This document shows, piece by piece, positions 54,078-62,548 of a stretch of DNA of 64,000 nucleotides. Each line of letters starts with the position of its first letter. Position 1 is the first letter of the stretch. The translations under genes and the position numbers were made by a program. The stretch comes from Magnetovibrio sp. (GTDB taxonomy: Bacteria; Pseudomonadota; Alphaproteobacteria; Rhodospirillales; Magnetovibrionaceae): NCBI RefSeq assembly GCF_036568125.1, contig NZ_DATCTF010000015.1, positions 1-64,000 of the forward strand, given 5' to 3'. The notes beneath the pieces were generated by a model that was not told the origin of the DNA, ran no database searches, and saw only the letters and a program-made list of their open reading frames with translations.

Positions 54078-55976
54078 CTACAGCCCGGCGGCGACCACCG
54101 CCTCCAACGCCATGGCGCGCACCTCGCCCTCCAACCCGATGGTCCGCAAGGCGCGCAAGACATGGTGCAAAACGATCGGATCGGCGCGTGCCGGTCCACC
54201 ATCGCCAAGCGCGACGAGGCTCAGCAGCACCGTTTCCCCCACCCGACCGCGGTGAGATGCGTTGTCCAACAAGAACCAGTGCGCCGGATAGGGCGCCAGC
54301 AACGCAGTGTGCGACGTTCCGGCGATCAGATCGGTCCAGATTTCATCGGGTACGAATTCGCCAAGCGCTTCCAACGTCGCCGCCAGCATCACGGCCTTGT
54401 CGCGTGCGCCGTCGCTGTCTTTGACCGCGATCCACCACGCGTGCAGATTTTCCATGGTCCACGCGGATGCCCCTTCAAAGCCGGACAACCGCGCCACTGG
54501 CATCAAGGACGCCAATTCCGCCGCCATCTTCGGCTCGCGGCTCGCAACATCCTTGAGCAGCTCAAACCACGGCCCAGCCTCGGCATGACGCCCGGTGATC
54601 AGAAAGGCGCGGATCGCTTCGGGCGCGAACCAAGCCAGTTCCGTACTGGATGGGATGCGGCTCAACTGCGGCAGAAAAGCCCGTGCGGTGGACGCGTAAC
54701 GCCCACCTTGCCGCGCCAGCAACATCGCCCGGTGCAGGGCTTCGGCTTGGGCCGACGGCACCGTCTGCATCAACGTCGCACGGTACAACAGCGCCCGGCT
54801 CATCGGCCCGCTGCGCTGGGCCGCGTGGGTCAGCGGGTTTTTCAACTCGTCTTCGCTAAAGGAAATGCTGGCGTAAAGCTGACGCAACGCATCGACCGGC
54901 AAGGCGCCCGCGACTTCGGCGCGCTCGGCGGCTTCCAAGCGCAGTTCCGGCGCGGCGTTGGGGCTGATGGCGATGGCCCGCAACACGCCTGGCCGGTTGG
55001 ATGCGATCACGTCGCTGGGCAGCGTTACCTTGGCGACCCGCGCCAACGCCAGATGCAACGGCGTCGGGTCCGACAGGCTGTCGATCACCGGGGCTTTGTA
55101 CGCGGGATCGTTCTGGCGCGCCAATGCGTCCACCAACTGGAAAAACACCGGATCATCGACACCCAGTTCTTCCAACAAGGCGAGGCCAAGACGAGCCTTG
55201 GCGCTGTCGCCTTCCAGGGCCTGGCAAAAAATAAAGGCCTTTTGCCAATAGCTTGATTGTTGTTCTTGAATGTAGGCGTGCGCCAACTGGCACGCGCGCG
55301 CCACATCGCCGGTCAGAAAGCGGGTATCCACTTCTACGCGCAACAGGTCGGGATTGGTGGCCCGCCCGGGCACCGCGTTGAGCAGCGATTTCACGCCGAC
55401 AAAATCGCCCATCGCCGACAACAACCCCGCCCGCAGGGAAATCAGCGCCCCCGTCACACCGCCTTCCGGCACCTCGGCACCGGTCAAAAGCAGACGTCGC
55501 ATCAAATCGCGCACCGCCGGCGACGCCGTGGTCACGGGCACTTGCGGCAACAGGTGTTCGATCACCCCGTTCTGGGTGCCCGCCCACATCGCGGCGCCGA
55601 ACCCGCCTTCGGCCGTGCTCAAAACGCCCGCAACATCGGGGTTGATGGTCCCCAGAGTCTCGGCCTCGACCTTACCGCCGATCACCGGCGCCGCGTCATC
55701 GCCGTACATCTGCACACCTTGCCCATCCACGGCACCATCGCCGGGTGCGGGTTGCTGTTGAACAGGCTGCGCATAAGTCGGCGGCGTATATGTCGAGCGC
55801 GGACGCGCCGGTTCATCTTCACCGGCCCCGGCGGGCGGCTCGAGACGGATGGGCGCGCTTAAATCCAATGGCTGCGGCGACGGTTCTTGGGCGAAGGCGA
55901 TGGAGGGTACCGCAACGATCGCCAATGCCGCACTCAGCGAGGCCCGTGCAAGGCGCTTAGCGCGGGAAGCGTTCAT
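54078..55976 (-). CDS. Exported 632-residue protein, unknown
   Basis: This protein has a signal peptide (ARASLSAALAIVAVPSIAFA, cleaved before QEPSPQP), then a Pro/Gln/Ala-rich stretch to about residue 85. The rest (about 100-630) is mainly helical and rich in Ala and Leu, suggesting repeated helical hairpins like TPR or Sel1 arrays, though no clean repeat is seen. Family is not recognised. It begins inside the end of the 46-residue membrane protein gene and precedes xerD. It may act in the cell envelope together with that small protein; this is inference from the overlap. Confidence 0.75.
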   Translation of the reverse strand: MNASRAKRLARASLSAALAIVAVPSIAFAQEPSPQPLDLSAPIRLEPPAGAGEDEPARPRSTYTPPTYAQPVQQQPAPGDGAVDGQGVQMYGDDAAPVIGGKVEAETLGTINPDVAGVLSTAEGGFGAAMWAGTQNGVIEHLLPQVPVTTASPAVRDLMRRLLLTGAEVPEGGVTGALISLRAGLLSAMGDFVGVKSLLNAVPGRATNPDLLRVEVDTRFLTGDVARACQLAHAYIQEQQSSYWQKAFIFCQALEGDSAKARLGLALLEELGVDDPVFFQLVDALARQNDPAYKAPVIDSLSDPTPLHLALARVAKVTLPSDVIASNRPGVLRAIAISPNAAPELRLEAAERAEVAGALPVDALRQLYASISFSEDELKNPLTHAAQRSGPMSRALLYRATLMQTVPSAQAEALHRAMLLARQGGRYASTARAFLPQLSRIPSSTELAWFAPEAIRAFLITGRHAEAGPWFELLKDVASREPKMAAELASLMPVARLSGFEGASAWTMENLHAWWIAVKDSDGARDKAVMLAATLEALGEFVPDEIWTDLIAGTSHTALLAPYPAHWFLLDNASHRGRVGETVLLSLVALGDGGPARADPIVLHHVLRALRTIGLEGEVRAMALEAVVAAGL

Positions 55977-56097
55977 CGGGAATCACCTTGTCAACGGTGC
56001 TCACCGGTGCGGGAATGTCCCAGGTGGACAGCATACCGGCACCACCGGCCAACACCACCACCAACAGCACGAGAATGATCACGGGCATTTTACGCAT
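55957..56097 (-). CDS. Small single-span membrane protein (46 residues)
   Basis: A 46-codon frame runs from ATG at 56097 to TAA at 55957. It starts MRKMPVIILVLLVVVLAGGA, one membrane span with an N-terminal positive charge, and then has a short Pro-containing periplasmic tail (WDIPAPVSTVDKVIPDERFPR). The last 20 bases overlap the start of the 632-residue protein gene, which suggests translational coupling. A GAAGG lies about 14 bases upstream, which is a weak ribosome-binding site. No family recognised. Confidence 0.7.
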   Translation of the reverse strand: MRKMPVIILVLLVVVLAGGAGMLSTWDIPAPVSTVDKVIPDERFPR

Positions 56098-56297
56098 GGA
56101 AATCGATTTACCTTCAATTCACGGGCAATAAACGAGCTTGAATTTATCGCCGGGTTTTCTTGCGGTTCCAGGACTTTATGCTAGGTTCCGAGTGTGGCTA
56201 ATTTTCGGCAGTGTATCGGCTTGCCACCCGGCTTTCTAGTGGGGTTTACCCCAAACCACGCCTAAGATAGCCTGCAAATGTTTAAGGAGAGGCAAAC

Positions 56298-56834
56298 TTG
56301 ACCATGGTGCCGCGTATAACACGCCCGGTCGTCCTCATCGGCTTGATGGGGGCGGGCAAAAGCACCGTCGGGCGGCGCTTGGCGAAGAAATTGGCGGTTC
56401 CGTTCGTCGATTCAGACGACGAAATCAAAAAGGCCGCGGGATGTTCGATTGAGGATATCTTCAAATTGTTCGGCGAAGAGGAGTTTCGCGCTGGCGAAAA
56501 GCGCGTTATGGAACGCTTGCTCGAAGAAGGCCCCATGGTCCTGGCCACGGGCGGCGGGGTTTTCATGAACCCCGAGGTACGCGCGCGGATTTTGCAAATG
56601 GGCACCGCCGTGTGGTTGAAAGCCGGCTTGGAAGCGCTGGCAGAACGGACATCGCGGCGTGGTGGTCGCCCGTTGCTGCAAACCAGCGATCCGAAGGCGA
56701 CCTTGAAGAAACTCATAGACGAACGATACCCTGTGTACCGCGAAGCCCCCATCACCATCGACACCGACGACGAAACCCACGAAAGCGCCGTGGAATTGAT
56801 CATCGAAGCCCTGAAGGATCGAACCGACATATGA
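56298..56834 (+). CDS. aroK: Shikimate kinase AroK
   Basis: This kinase phosphorylates shikimate at C3 in the chorismate pathway. Walker A is GLMGAGKST near residue 15-23, the substrate-binding DSDDEI and GEEEFRAGE motifs follow, and ATGGGVFM and RGGRPLL complete the site. The start may be TTG at 56298, five bases after AAGGAGAGG, or ATG at 56304; 178 or 176 residues. The stop overlaps the aroB start (ATGA). Confidence 0.95.
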   Translation: MTMVPRITRPVVLIGLMGAGKSTVGRRLAKKLAVPFVDSDDEIKKAAGCSIEDIFKLFGEEEFRAGEKRVMERLLEEGPMVLATGGGVFMNPEVRARILQMGTAVWLKAGLEALAERTSRRGGRPLLQTSDPKATLKKLIDERYPVYREAPITIDTDDETHESAVELIIEALKDRTDI

Positions 56835-57982
56835 GCACCACCCCAACATCGGCCTCAACGCCAGCTATTGAGACCTTGCGCGTCGAACTGGGTGAACGCA
56901 GCTACGACATCGTCGTCGGCGCGGGCCTCATCGCCCAAGCGGCGCGCTGGATCGTCCCGGTTCTCAAACGCCCCCGCGTCGTCGTCATCACCGATGCAAA
57001 CGTCGCCCCGTTTTATCTCCCCCCCCTGCTCGCCTCGCTGCGCGATGCCGACGTGCAGTGCGACGCCATCACGCTGCCCGCGGGCGAGCAGACAAAGAGC
57101 TTCGCCCAATTCGAAAGCCTGTGCGAGAGCGTTTTGGAACTCAGGGTCGAACGTTCCACCACCCTGATCGCACTCGGCGGCGGCGTCATCGGCGATCTGG
57201 TCGGCTATGCGGCGGCCTCGATCCTGCGCGGCATGCCGTTCGTTCAAGTGCCGACGACACTGCTCAGCCAAGTCGACAGCTCGGTCGGCGGCAAAACCGG
57301 CATCAACACCCGCCACGGCAAAAATCTGGTGGGCGCGTTCTGCCAGCCCAAACTGGTTTTGGCCGACACCGCCGCCCTCAACTCCTTGGACCGCCGTCAA
57401 CTGATGGCCGGTTACGCCGAAGTGGTGAAGTACGGGCTGATCGATGATCCCGATTTCTTCGAATGGCTGGAAGCGAACGCCCAAGCGCTGATCGACGGCG
57501 ACATGGACAAACGCCGCCGCGCCATCCTCACCAGTTGTGCCGCCAAGGCCCGCGTGGTGGCCGAAGACGAACTGGAAAGCGGCAAGCGCGCCCTGTTGAA
57601 TTTGGGCCACACGTTCGGCCATGCCCTTGAAGCCGAAACCGGTTACGGCGGCGCATTGCTGCACGGAGAAGCCGTTTCCATCGGCACGGCAATGGCGTTC
57701 GATCTGTCCCAACGTCTCGGCCTGTGTTCCGGTCAGGATCGCGGCCGCGTCACCGCCCATTTCAGCGCCGTCGGCCTGCCGATGGACCTCCGCGCGCTGG
57801 ACACCGCAAAGTGGACCGCCGACATACTTTTGGATCACATGAGCCGCGACAAAAAAGTCGAAGACGGAAAGCTGACGTTCGTCTTGACCCGCGGCATTGG
57901 CGCCGCGTTCATCACCCGCGACATCGCGGCGAACGACGTGCGCGCGCTGCTTGATGACTGGCTTGCCAGCAATTCTCGATAA
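56831..57982 (+). CDS. aroB: 3-dehydroquinate synthase AroB
   Basis: This 383-residue NAD- and zinc-dependent enzyme closes the ring in the second step of the chorismate pathway. GGGVIGDLVGYAAAS binds NAD; PTTLLSQVDSSVGGKTGIN and NLVGAFCQP bind substrate. Metal ligands are in EVVKYGLI, LNLGHTFGHALE and LLHGEAVSIG. The ATG at 56831 overlaps the aroK stop. It is followed by the CNNM-type gene after 15 bases. Confidence 0.96.
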   Translation: MSTTPTSASTPAIETLRVELGERSYDIVVGAGLIAQAARWIVPVLKRPRVVVITDANVAPFYLPPLLASLRDADVQCDAITLPAGEQTKSFAQFESLCESVLELRVERSTTLIALGGGVIGDLVGYAAASILRGMPFVQVPTTLLSQVDSSVGGKTGINTRHGKNLVGAFCQPKLVLADTAALNSLDRRQLMAGYAEVVKYGLIDDPDFFEWLEANAQALIDGDMDKRRRAILTSCAAKARVVAEDELESGKRALLNLGHTFGHALEAETGYGGALLHGEAVSIGTAMAFDLSQRLGLCSGQDRGRVTAHFSAVGLPMDLRALDTAKWTADILLDHMSRDKKVEDGKLTFVLTRGIGAAFITRDIAANDVRALLDDWLASNSR

Positions 57983-57997
57983 GGTGAAGTTGAGCGC

Positions 57998-59281
57998 ATG
58001 ACATACATCGCCGCAGCCATTTTGGTTCTGTTGATCCTTTCGGCCTTTTTTTCCGGCTCGGAAACCGCACTGACGGCCGCCTCGCGACCGCTGATGCATC
58101 AGTTGGAAAAGGACGGAAACCATCGCGCCGAACTGATCAACAAGCTCTACCACCGCCGCGAACGCCTGATCGGGGCAATTTTGCTGGGCAACAATCTGGT
58201 CAACATTCTCGCCAGTGCGCTCGCCACCAGCTTGTTGATGACCATGTTCGGCGAAGCCGGCGTGGCCATTGCCACCGTCGCGATGACGCTGCTGGTGCTG
58301 ATTTTTTCGGAAATTCTGCCCAAGACCTACGCCATTCGCCACGCCAACCGCGCGGCGCTGGCGGTGGTGCCGACCATCAACGTACTGGTGATCGTGCTGC
58401 TGCCGTTCGTGCGCACCATCAACTTCATTGTGCGCTTGTTGCTGCGCTTGTTCGGCGTCGATTCTCACGCTTCCGAGGGATTGCATTCATCGACCCAGGA
58501 ATTGCGCGGCGCCATCGAAATGCACACCACCAACGCCGAGGGCGAACACAAGGAATCCGGCGTAATGCTGCGCAGCGTGCTGGATTTGGCCGACGTCCAG
58601 GTGGTCGAAATCATGACCCATAGAAAGGGCGTCACCGCCATCAACGCCGACGACCCGGTGGAAAGCATCATCACCCAGGTGCTCGAAAGCCCTTATTCCC
58701 GCCTGCCGTTATGGCGCGACGAACCCGACAACGTGGTCGGCGTGCTTCATGCCAAGGCGCTGTTGCGCGAGGTCCGCGAACACGCGAACGATCCACGAAA
58801 GCTCGGTGAACTGGACATTCTGTCGATCGCAGCCAAGCCTTGGTTCGTTCCGGAATCAACGGCGCTGCTGGATCAACTCCAGGCTTTCCGGGAGCGCCGC
58901 GAGCACTTCGCCATGGTCGTCGATGAATACGGCAGTCTGCTCGGCATCGTCACCTTGGAAGACGTCTTGGAAGAAATCGTCGGCGACATCTCGGACGAAA
59001 CCGACATCATGGTGCACGGCGTGCACGTTCAATCTGACGGCACCTTAGTGGTGCAAGGCGACGTAACAATTCGCGACCTCAACCGCCAGTTCGAATGGAA
59101 TCTGCCCGACGAAGAAGCCTCGACCATCGCAGGGCTGATCTTGCACGAATCCCGGCGCATTCCCGAAGTCGGGCAATCGTTTCGCTTTTTCGGTTTTCGT
59201 TTTGAAATTTTGCGCCGCTATCATCACCAGATCAAAACCATTCGCATCACCCCACCGGCTGAAGACGATACGGAGGAGTAA
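57998..59281 (+). CDS. CNNM/CorC-type membrane protein (HlyC/CorC family)
   Basis: This 427-residue protein has an N-terminal DUF21/CNNM membrane domain (about 1-185) with FFSGSETALTAASR, GAILLGNNLVNILASALAT and LIFSEILPKTYA, then two CBS domains (about 195-325) and a C-terminal CorC_HlyC domain (about 340-420). Relatives are magnesium/cobalt exporters; the old name hemolysin is misleading. It lies after aroB in the same direction, though a functional link is not evident. Confidence 0.9.
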   Translation: MTYIAAAILVLLILSAFFSGSETALTAASRPLMHQLEKDGNHRAELINKLYHRRERLIGAILLGNNLVNILASALATSLLMTMFGEAGVAIATVAMTLLVLIFSEILPKTYAIRHANRAALAVVPTINVLVIVLLPFVRTINFIVRLLLRLFGVDSHASEGLHSSTQELRGAIEMHTTNAEGEHKESGVMLRSVLDLADVQVVEIMTHRKGVTAINADDPVESIITQVLESPYSRLPLWRDEPDNVVGVLHAKALLREVREHANDPRKLGELDILSIAAKPWFVPESTALLDQLQAFRERREHFAMVVDEYGSLLGIVTLEDVLEEIVGDISDETDIMVHGVHVQSDGTLVVQGDVTIRDLNRQFEWNLPDEEASTIAGLILHESRRIPEVGQSFRFFGFRFEILRRYHHQIKTIRITPPAEDDTEE

Positions 59282-59364
59282 ACGAACGATGGGTGACTTT
59301 GCGCTCAGAATCTCGTAGTAATGACGGGGCATTGCACCACCAGCCCCCATGAGGAACCTCATCC

Positions 59365-59805
59365 ATGCAACGGCGCATCATTCCCGACGTCGTGCGCGAA
59401 CAGGATATCGTCGCACTCGACAAGACCCGCACCATACACGACGCGGTGCAATTGATGAGTACCCACAACATTGCAGCGATTGCCGTGACAAACGGCGATG
59501 ACCAGTTGATCGGCATCGTCAGCGAGCGTGACATGACCCATCGCGTGTTGGCGTGCGGACTCAACCCCCTTGCCACGCCGCTTTCGGACGTGATGACCGA
59601 TCATCCCGAAACGCTGAAGAGTTCCGACAGTTGTCTGGACGCGATCGAACTGATGCTCACGCGCAACATCCGCCACCTGCCGGTCGTTGACGACCAACAG
59701 CGGGTGATTGCCATGATTTCCATGCGGGATTTGTTGGAGTCGGCTTTAAAAGAGATCAACCTCAACATCGACGATGCGCGCCGCGAAGCCTTTAAGCCCG
59801 AATAG
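59365..59805 (+). CDS. Tandem CBS-domain protein
   Basis: This 146-residue protein consists of two CBS motifs (about 12-70 and 80-135), with MSTHNIAAIAVTNGDDQLIGIVSERDMT and LTRNIRHLPVVDDQQRVIAMISMRDLL. CBS pairs bind adenosyl compounds and regulate partners. It is a common stand-alone gene in alphaproteobacteria. The partner is unknown. Confidence 0.92.
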   Translation: MQRRIIPDVVREQDIVALDKTRTIHDAVQLMSTHNIAAIAVTNGDDQLIGIVSERDMTHRVLACGLNPLATPLSDVMTDHPETLKSSDSCLDAIELMLTRNIRHLPVVDDQQRVIAMISMRDLLESALKEINLNIDDARREAFKPE

Positions 59806-59835
59806 ACTTAAGACGGTTGCATCATAAGTAAAAGT

Positions 59836-60153
59836 TCAGTTTAAGTTTGCGGCCAAGCCGCCACGGTCCTTGCTCGTGTCGTCGCGTTTGTTCGTGGACA
59901 GTTTACCGTGCCCTGCCTTGAGGTGGCCGGTGTCCGACGCCGCTTCGCGGAAATACTGCAAAATGAAGGCGCGTACGGCGGCCGTACGGCTGGACCCTTT
60001 ACGACGCTGTTCGATCAAAGTGCAGATTTCGTGCACGTTCATGTCTTCACGCACGCAAATTTCTTCAAGTGCGACCCACACATCCTGCTCGAGACGCAGG
60101 CTGGTGCGGTGTCCATCAACAGTGACATTTCGGCTTTGGAGTCGGCTGTTCAT
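59836..60153 (-). CDS. Ribbon-helix-helix domain protein
   Basis: This 105-residue protein has a ribbon-helix-helix DNA-binding domain (about 10-70): TSLRLEQDVWVALEEICVREDMNVHEICTLIEQ. The C-terminal tail is Lys/Asp-rich and probably disordered. The ATG at 60153 follows AGGGGGT. Such proteins act as dimeric repressors. A run of three dyads lies 35-80 bases upstream and may be its own operator. Confidence 0.85.
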   Translation of the reverse strand: MNSRLQSRNVTVDGHRTSLRLEQDVWVALEEICVREDMNVHEICTLIEQRRKGSSRTAAVRAFILQYFREAASDTGHLKAGHGKLSTNKRDDTSKDRGGLAANLN

Positions 60154-60187
60154 AGCCCACACCCCCTATATTCAATAGTTTACGTAC

Positions 60188-60233
60188 TGGGAAAGTATCC
60201 CATTTTACCGCATTTCGGTACCATCGTAACGAT
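60188..60233. promoter_or_regulatory. Three adjacent dyads upstream of the ribbon-helix-helix gene
   Basis: TGGGA-AAGTA-TCCCA (60188-60202), TACCG-CATTT-CGGTA (60206-60220) and ATCGT-A-ACGAT (60223-60233) lie end to end. All three are perfect 5-base arms. They could be operator sites for the ribbon-helix-helix protein. This 222-base gap holds no gene that I can support. Confidence 0.4.
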
Positions 60234-60384
60234 AGAACATATTCCAGATTTGTATGGATCACCGCTCTTTTCAATTGCATTTTCGGACTATGCAGCAACC
60301 CATTGAATACAAGTGTATTTTTAGAAAGATTCTCATTCTTGCCGGCAACCACGCCTCACGCTGGGCGCGCCATTTTCACCGAAC

Positions 60385-60660
60385 TCAAGCCCGCGATTCT
60401 TCAGGGGTGAGCGTTTTCAGTTCCAAAGCGTGAATGTTGTTTGCCATTTCCTCGGCCAACGCCGCATAGACCAGGCGCTGGCGCTGCACTCTATTTTGCC
60501 CTTCAAACGCCGAAGACACAACAACCACGGCAAAGTGGCTTTCGCCTTCCGGGCGCGCGCCGGCATGGCCTGCATGCTTGGCGCTATTGTCGATCACCTC
60601 CAGGTGAACCGGGTTCAGGGCGGCGGTAAGCTTGCTTTCAATGGCATTGCGGACGCGCAT
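60385..60660 (-). CDS. BolA-family protein
   Basis: This 91-residue protein matches the BolA fold: MRVRNAIESKLTAALNPVHLEVIDNSAKH, then ESHFAVVVVSSAF and RLVYAALAEEMANNIHALEL. BolA proteins partner with monothiol glutaredoxins in iron-sulfur handling and regulation. The His in ALELKT region and HAG loop could be cluster ligands. The ATG at 60660 follows GAGG. It is divergent from the J-domain gene, a usual order in alphaproteobacteria. Confidence 0.92.
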   Translation of the reverse strand: MRVRNAIESKLTAALNPVHLEVIDNSAKHAGHAGARPEGESHFAVVVVSSAFEGQNRVQRQRLVYAALAEEMANNIHALELKTLTPEESRA

Positions 60661-60806
60661 GGTGTAAATCCTCGTTGTACAAATTGGTTTTGAACAAGTA
60701 AGGCATCTGAGCCCAGGATCAAGGGGCAATTGCTGCGTCCTGTTCAAGTCCGCTCACCATCAGTCCGCATCTTGCAAGAAAGCCTCGAAAACCCCATAGT
60801 TAGATC

Positions 60807-61451
60807 ATGGTCAACCACGCTCAAAAAACCGGGCACACACGAAAAACCGGCCAAGCCCGAAAGGCCGGTTTGGAAACCCCGTTCACGATCCGCCCCAAAC
60901 GTGCGGCGCATAGGCATGCGCGCACGTGCGATTGGCAGGGATGCGTGGACGAAGGCGAATTTCGCACCCACAAATCGCCGCGCGAAATGGGCAGCCACGT
61001 CTGGTATTGCGCCGACCACATTCGAGAACACAACAAAAGCTGGAATTATTTCGAAGGCCTGACCGACGACGAAGTCGAAGCGGTGATCAAAAACGACACC
61101 GTCTGGCAACGTCCGACTTGGGAACTCGGGTCCAAGGCCGACAAAGCCAAGGCCAAAGCCTTTGCCGCCGGAGCACGCATCCAGGACAATTTTGGTTTTT
61201 TCAACGATGCCACCGACCCAGGCCAAAGCCGTCCGTTCAATCGCGCGTTTCCACCCGACAGCCCGGTCGCCAAGGCTTACGCCGTGCTCGACCTGGATCC
61301 GTCGGCCACTATCGACGACGTCAAAACGCGCTACAAAAAACTCGTCAAGCGTCATCACCCGGACGCCAACGGCGGGTGTAAAGAGGCAGAAGAGACTTTC
61401 AAGGAAATCGGCATCGCCTATCAAACGGTCCTGAAATATCTCAACGCCTAA
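60807..61451 (+). CDS. J-domain protein with N-terminal Cys/His motif
   Basis: This 214-residue protein has a J domain at the C-terminus (about 150-212): [33 protein letters not shown] with the HPD motif intact. The N-terminal part has CDWQGC (near 41-46) and [16 protein letters not shown] (near 67-82), which may bind metal. J proteins stimulate DnaK. It is conserved in alphaproteobacteria between bolA and cobS. Role is not assigned beyond the fold. Confidence 0.92.
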   Translation: MVNHAQKTGHTRKTGQARKAGLETPFTIRPKRAAHRHARTCDWQGCVDEGEFRTHKSPREMGSHVWYCADHIREHNKSWNYFEGLTDDEVEAVIKNDTVWQRPTWELGSKADKAKAKAFAAGARIQDNFGFFNDATDPGQSRPFNRAFPPDSPVAKAYAVLDLDPSATIDDVKTRYKKLVKRHHPDANGGCKEAEETFKEIGIAYQTVLKYLNA

Positions 61452-61519
61452 CTCGCTGCATTATCCGCTCCCCTGAAAACCCTGCCGCAATCGTCCCGGC
61501 ACACTGCAAACCGGAAATC

Positions 61520-62539
61520 ATGATGACCACCTCTTCAGACGCAAACACCGCCGCCTTCCCGTTGGACGCCCCCGACATCATGCTGGACGTGCGCCAAACG
61601 TTTGGCATCGACATCGACATGGATGTACCGGCCTTTTCCGAAGGCGAAGCCCATGTGCCGAGCATCGATCCAAATTACCAGTTCGATTTCGACACCACGC
61701 TGGCCATCCTCGCGGGCTTCAAACACAACCGCCGCGTCATGGTGCAGGGTTATCACGGCACCGGCAAGTCGACCCACATCGAACAGGTCGCCGCGCGCCT
61801 CAACTGGCCGATGATCCGCGTCAATCTGGACAGCCACGTGTCGCGTATCGACCTGGTGGGCAAGGACGCCATCGTGCTCAAAGACGGCAAGCAAGTGACG
61901 GAGTTTCGCGAAGGCATCTTGCCGTGGGCGTTGCAGCACCCTGTTGCGATCGTGTTCGACGAATACGATGCCGGGCGCCCAGACGTGATGTTCGTGATCC
62001 AACGCGTATTGGAAGTCGAAGGACGCCTGACGTTGCTAGACCAAAGCCGTGTGATCCGCCCGCACCCTTATTTCCGGCTGTTTTCGACCACCAACACCAT
62101 CGGCCTGGGCGATACCACCGGGCTCTATCACGGCACCCAGCAGATCAATCAAGGCCAGATGGACCGCTGGAACATCGTCACCACGCTGAATTATCTGCCC
62201 CATGATGACGAAACGCGCATCATTCTGTCCAAGGTCGCCGCGTACCAGAGCGACGAAGGCCGTAAAACCGTGTCGGCCATGGTGCGGGTCGCCGACCTCA
62301 CCCGCGAAGGCTTCATCAGCGGCGACATCTCGACCGTGATGAGCCCGCGCACGGTGCTGACGTGGGCGGAAAACGCGCAGATTTTCGGCAATGTCGGCAC
62401 CGCGTTCCGCATGAGCTTCCTCAACAAATGCGATGAGTTGGAACGCCCCATCGTCGCCGAATATTACCAGCGCTGCTTTGGCGAGGAATTGCCCGAATCC
62501 CTGATCAAATCCGGTCTCGGGTCCAGCGCTCAAGGATAA
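61520..62539 (+). CDS. cobS: Aerobic cobaltochelatase subunit CobS
   Basis: This 339-residue AAA+ ATPase is the MoxR-type partner of CobT in inserting cobalt into hydrogenobyrinic acid a,c-diamide. Walker A is [10 protein letters not shown] (near 87-96), Walker B is [10 protein letters not shown], and the sensor region [19 protein letters not shown] is typical of CobS. cobT follows after ten bases. The catalytic subunit CobN is not in the window. Confidence 0.96.
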   Translation: MMTTSSDANTAAFPLDAPDIMLDVRQTFGIDIDMDVPAFSEGEAHVPSIDPNYQFDFDTTLAILAGFKHNRRVMVQGYHGTGKSTHIEQVAARLNWPMIRVNLDSHVSRIDLVGKDAIVLKDGKQVTEFREGILPWALQHPVAIVFDEYDAGRPDVMFVIQRVLEVEGRLTLLDQSRVIRPHPYFRLFSTTNTIGLGDTTGLYHGTQQINQGQMDRWNIVTTLNYLPHDDETRIILSKVAAYQSDEGRKTVSAMVRVADLTREGFISGDISTVMSPRTVLTWAENAQIFGNVGTAFRMSFLNKCDELERPIVAEYYQRCFGEELPESLIKSGLGSSAQG

Positions 62540-62548
62540 GGCCGGGAC

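Noticed and set aside
56855-58486. Open frame of 543 codons opposite aroB
   Set aside because: Shadow of aroB and the CNNM gene.
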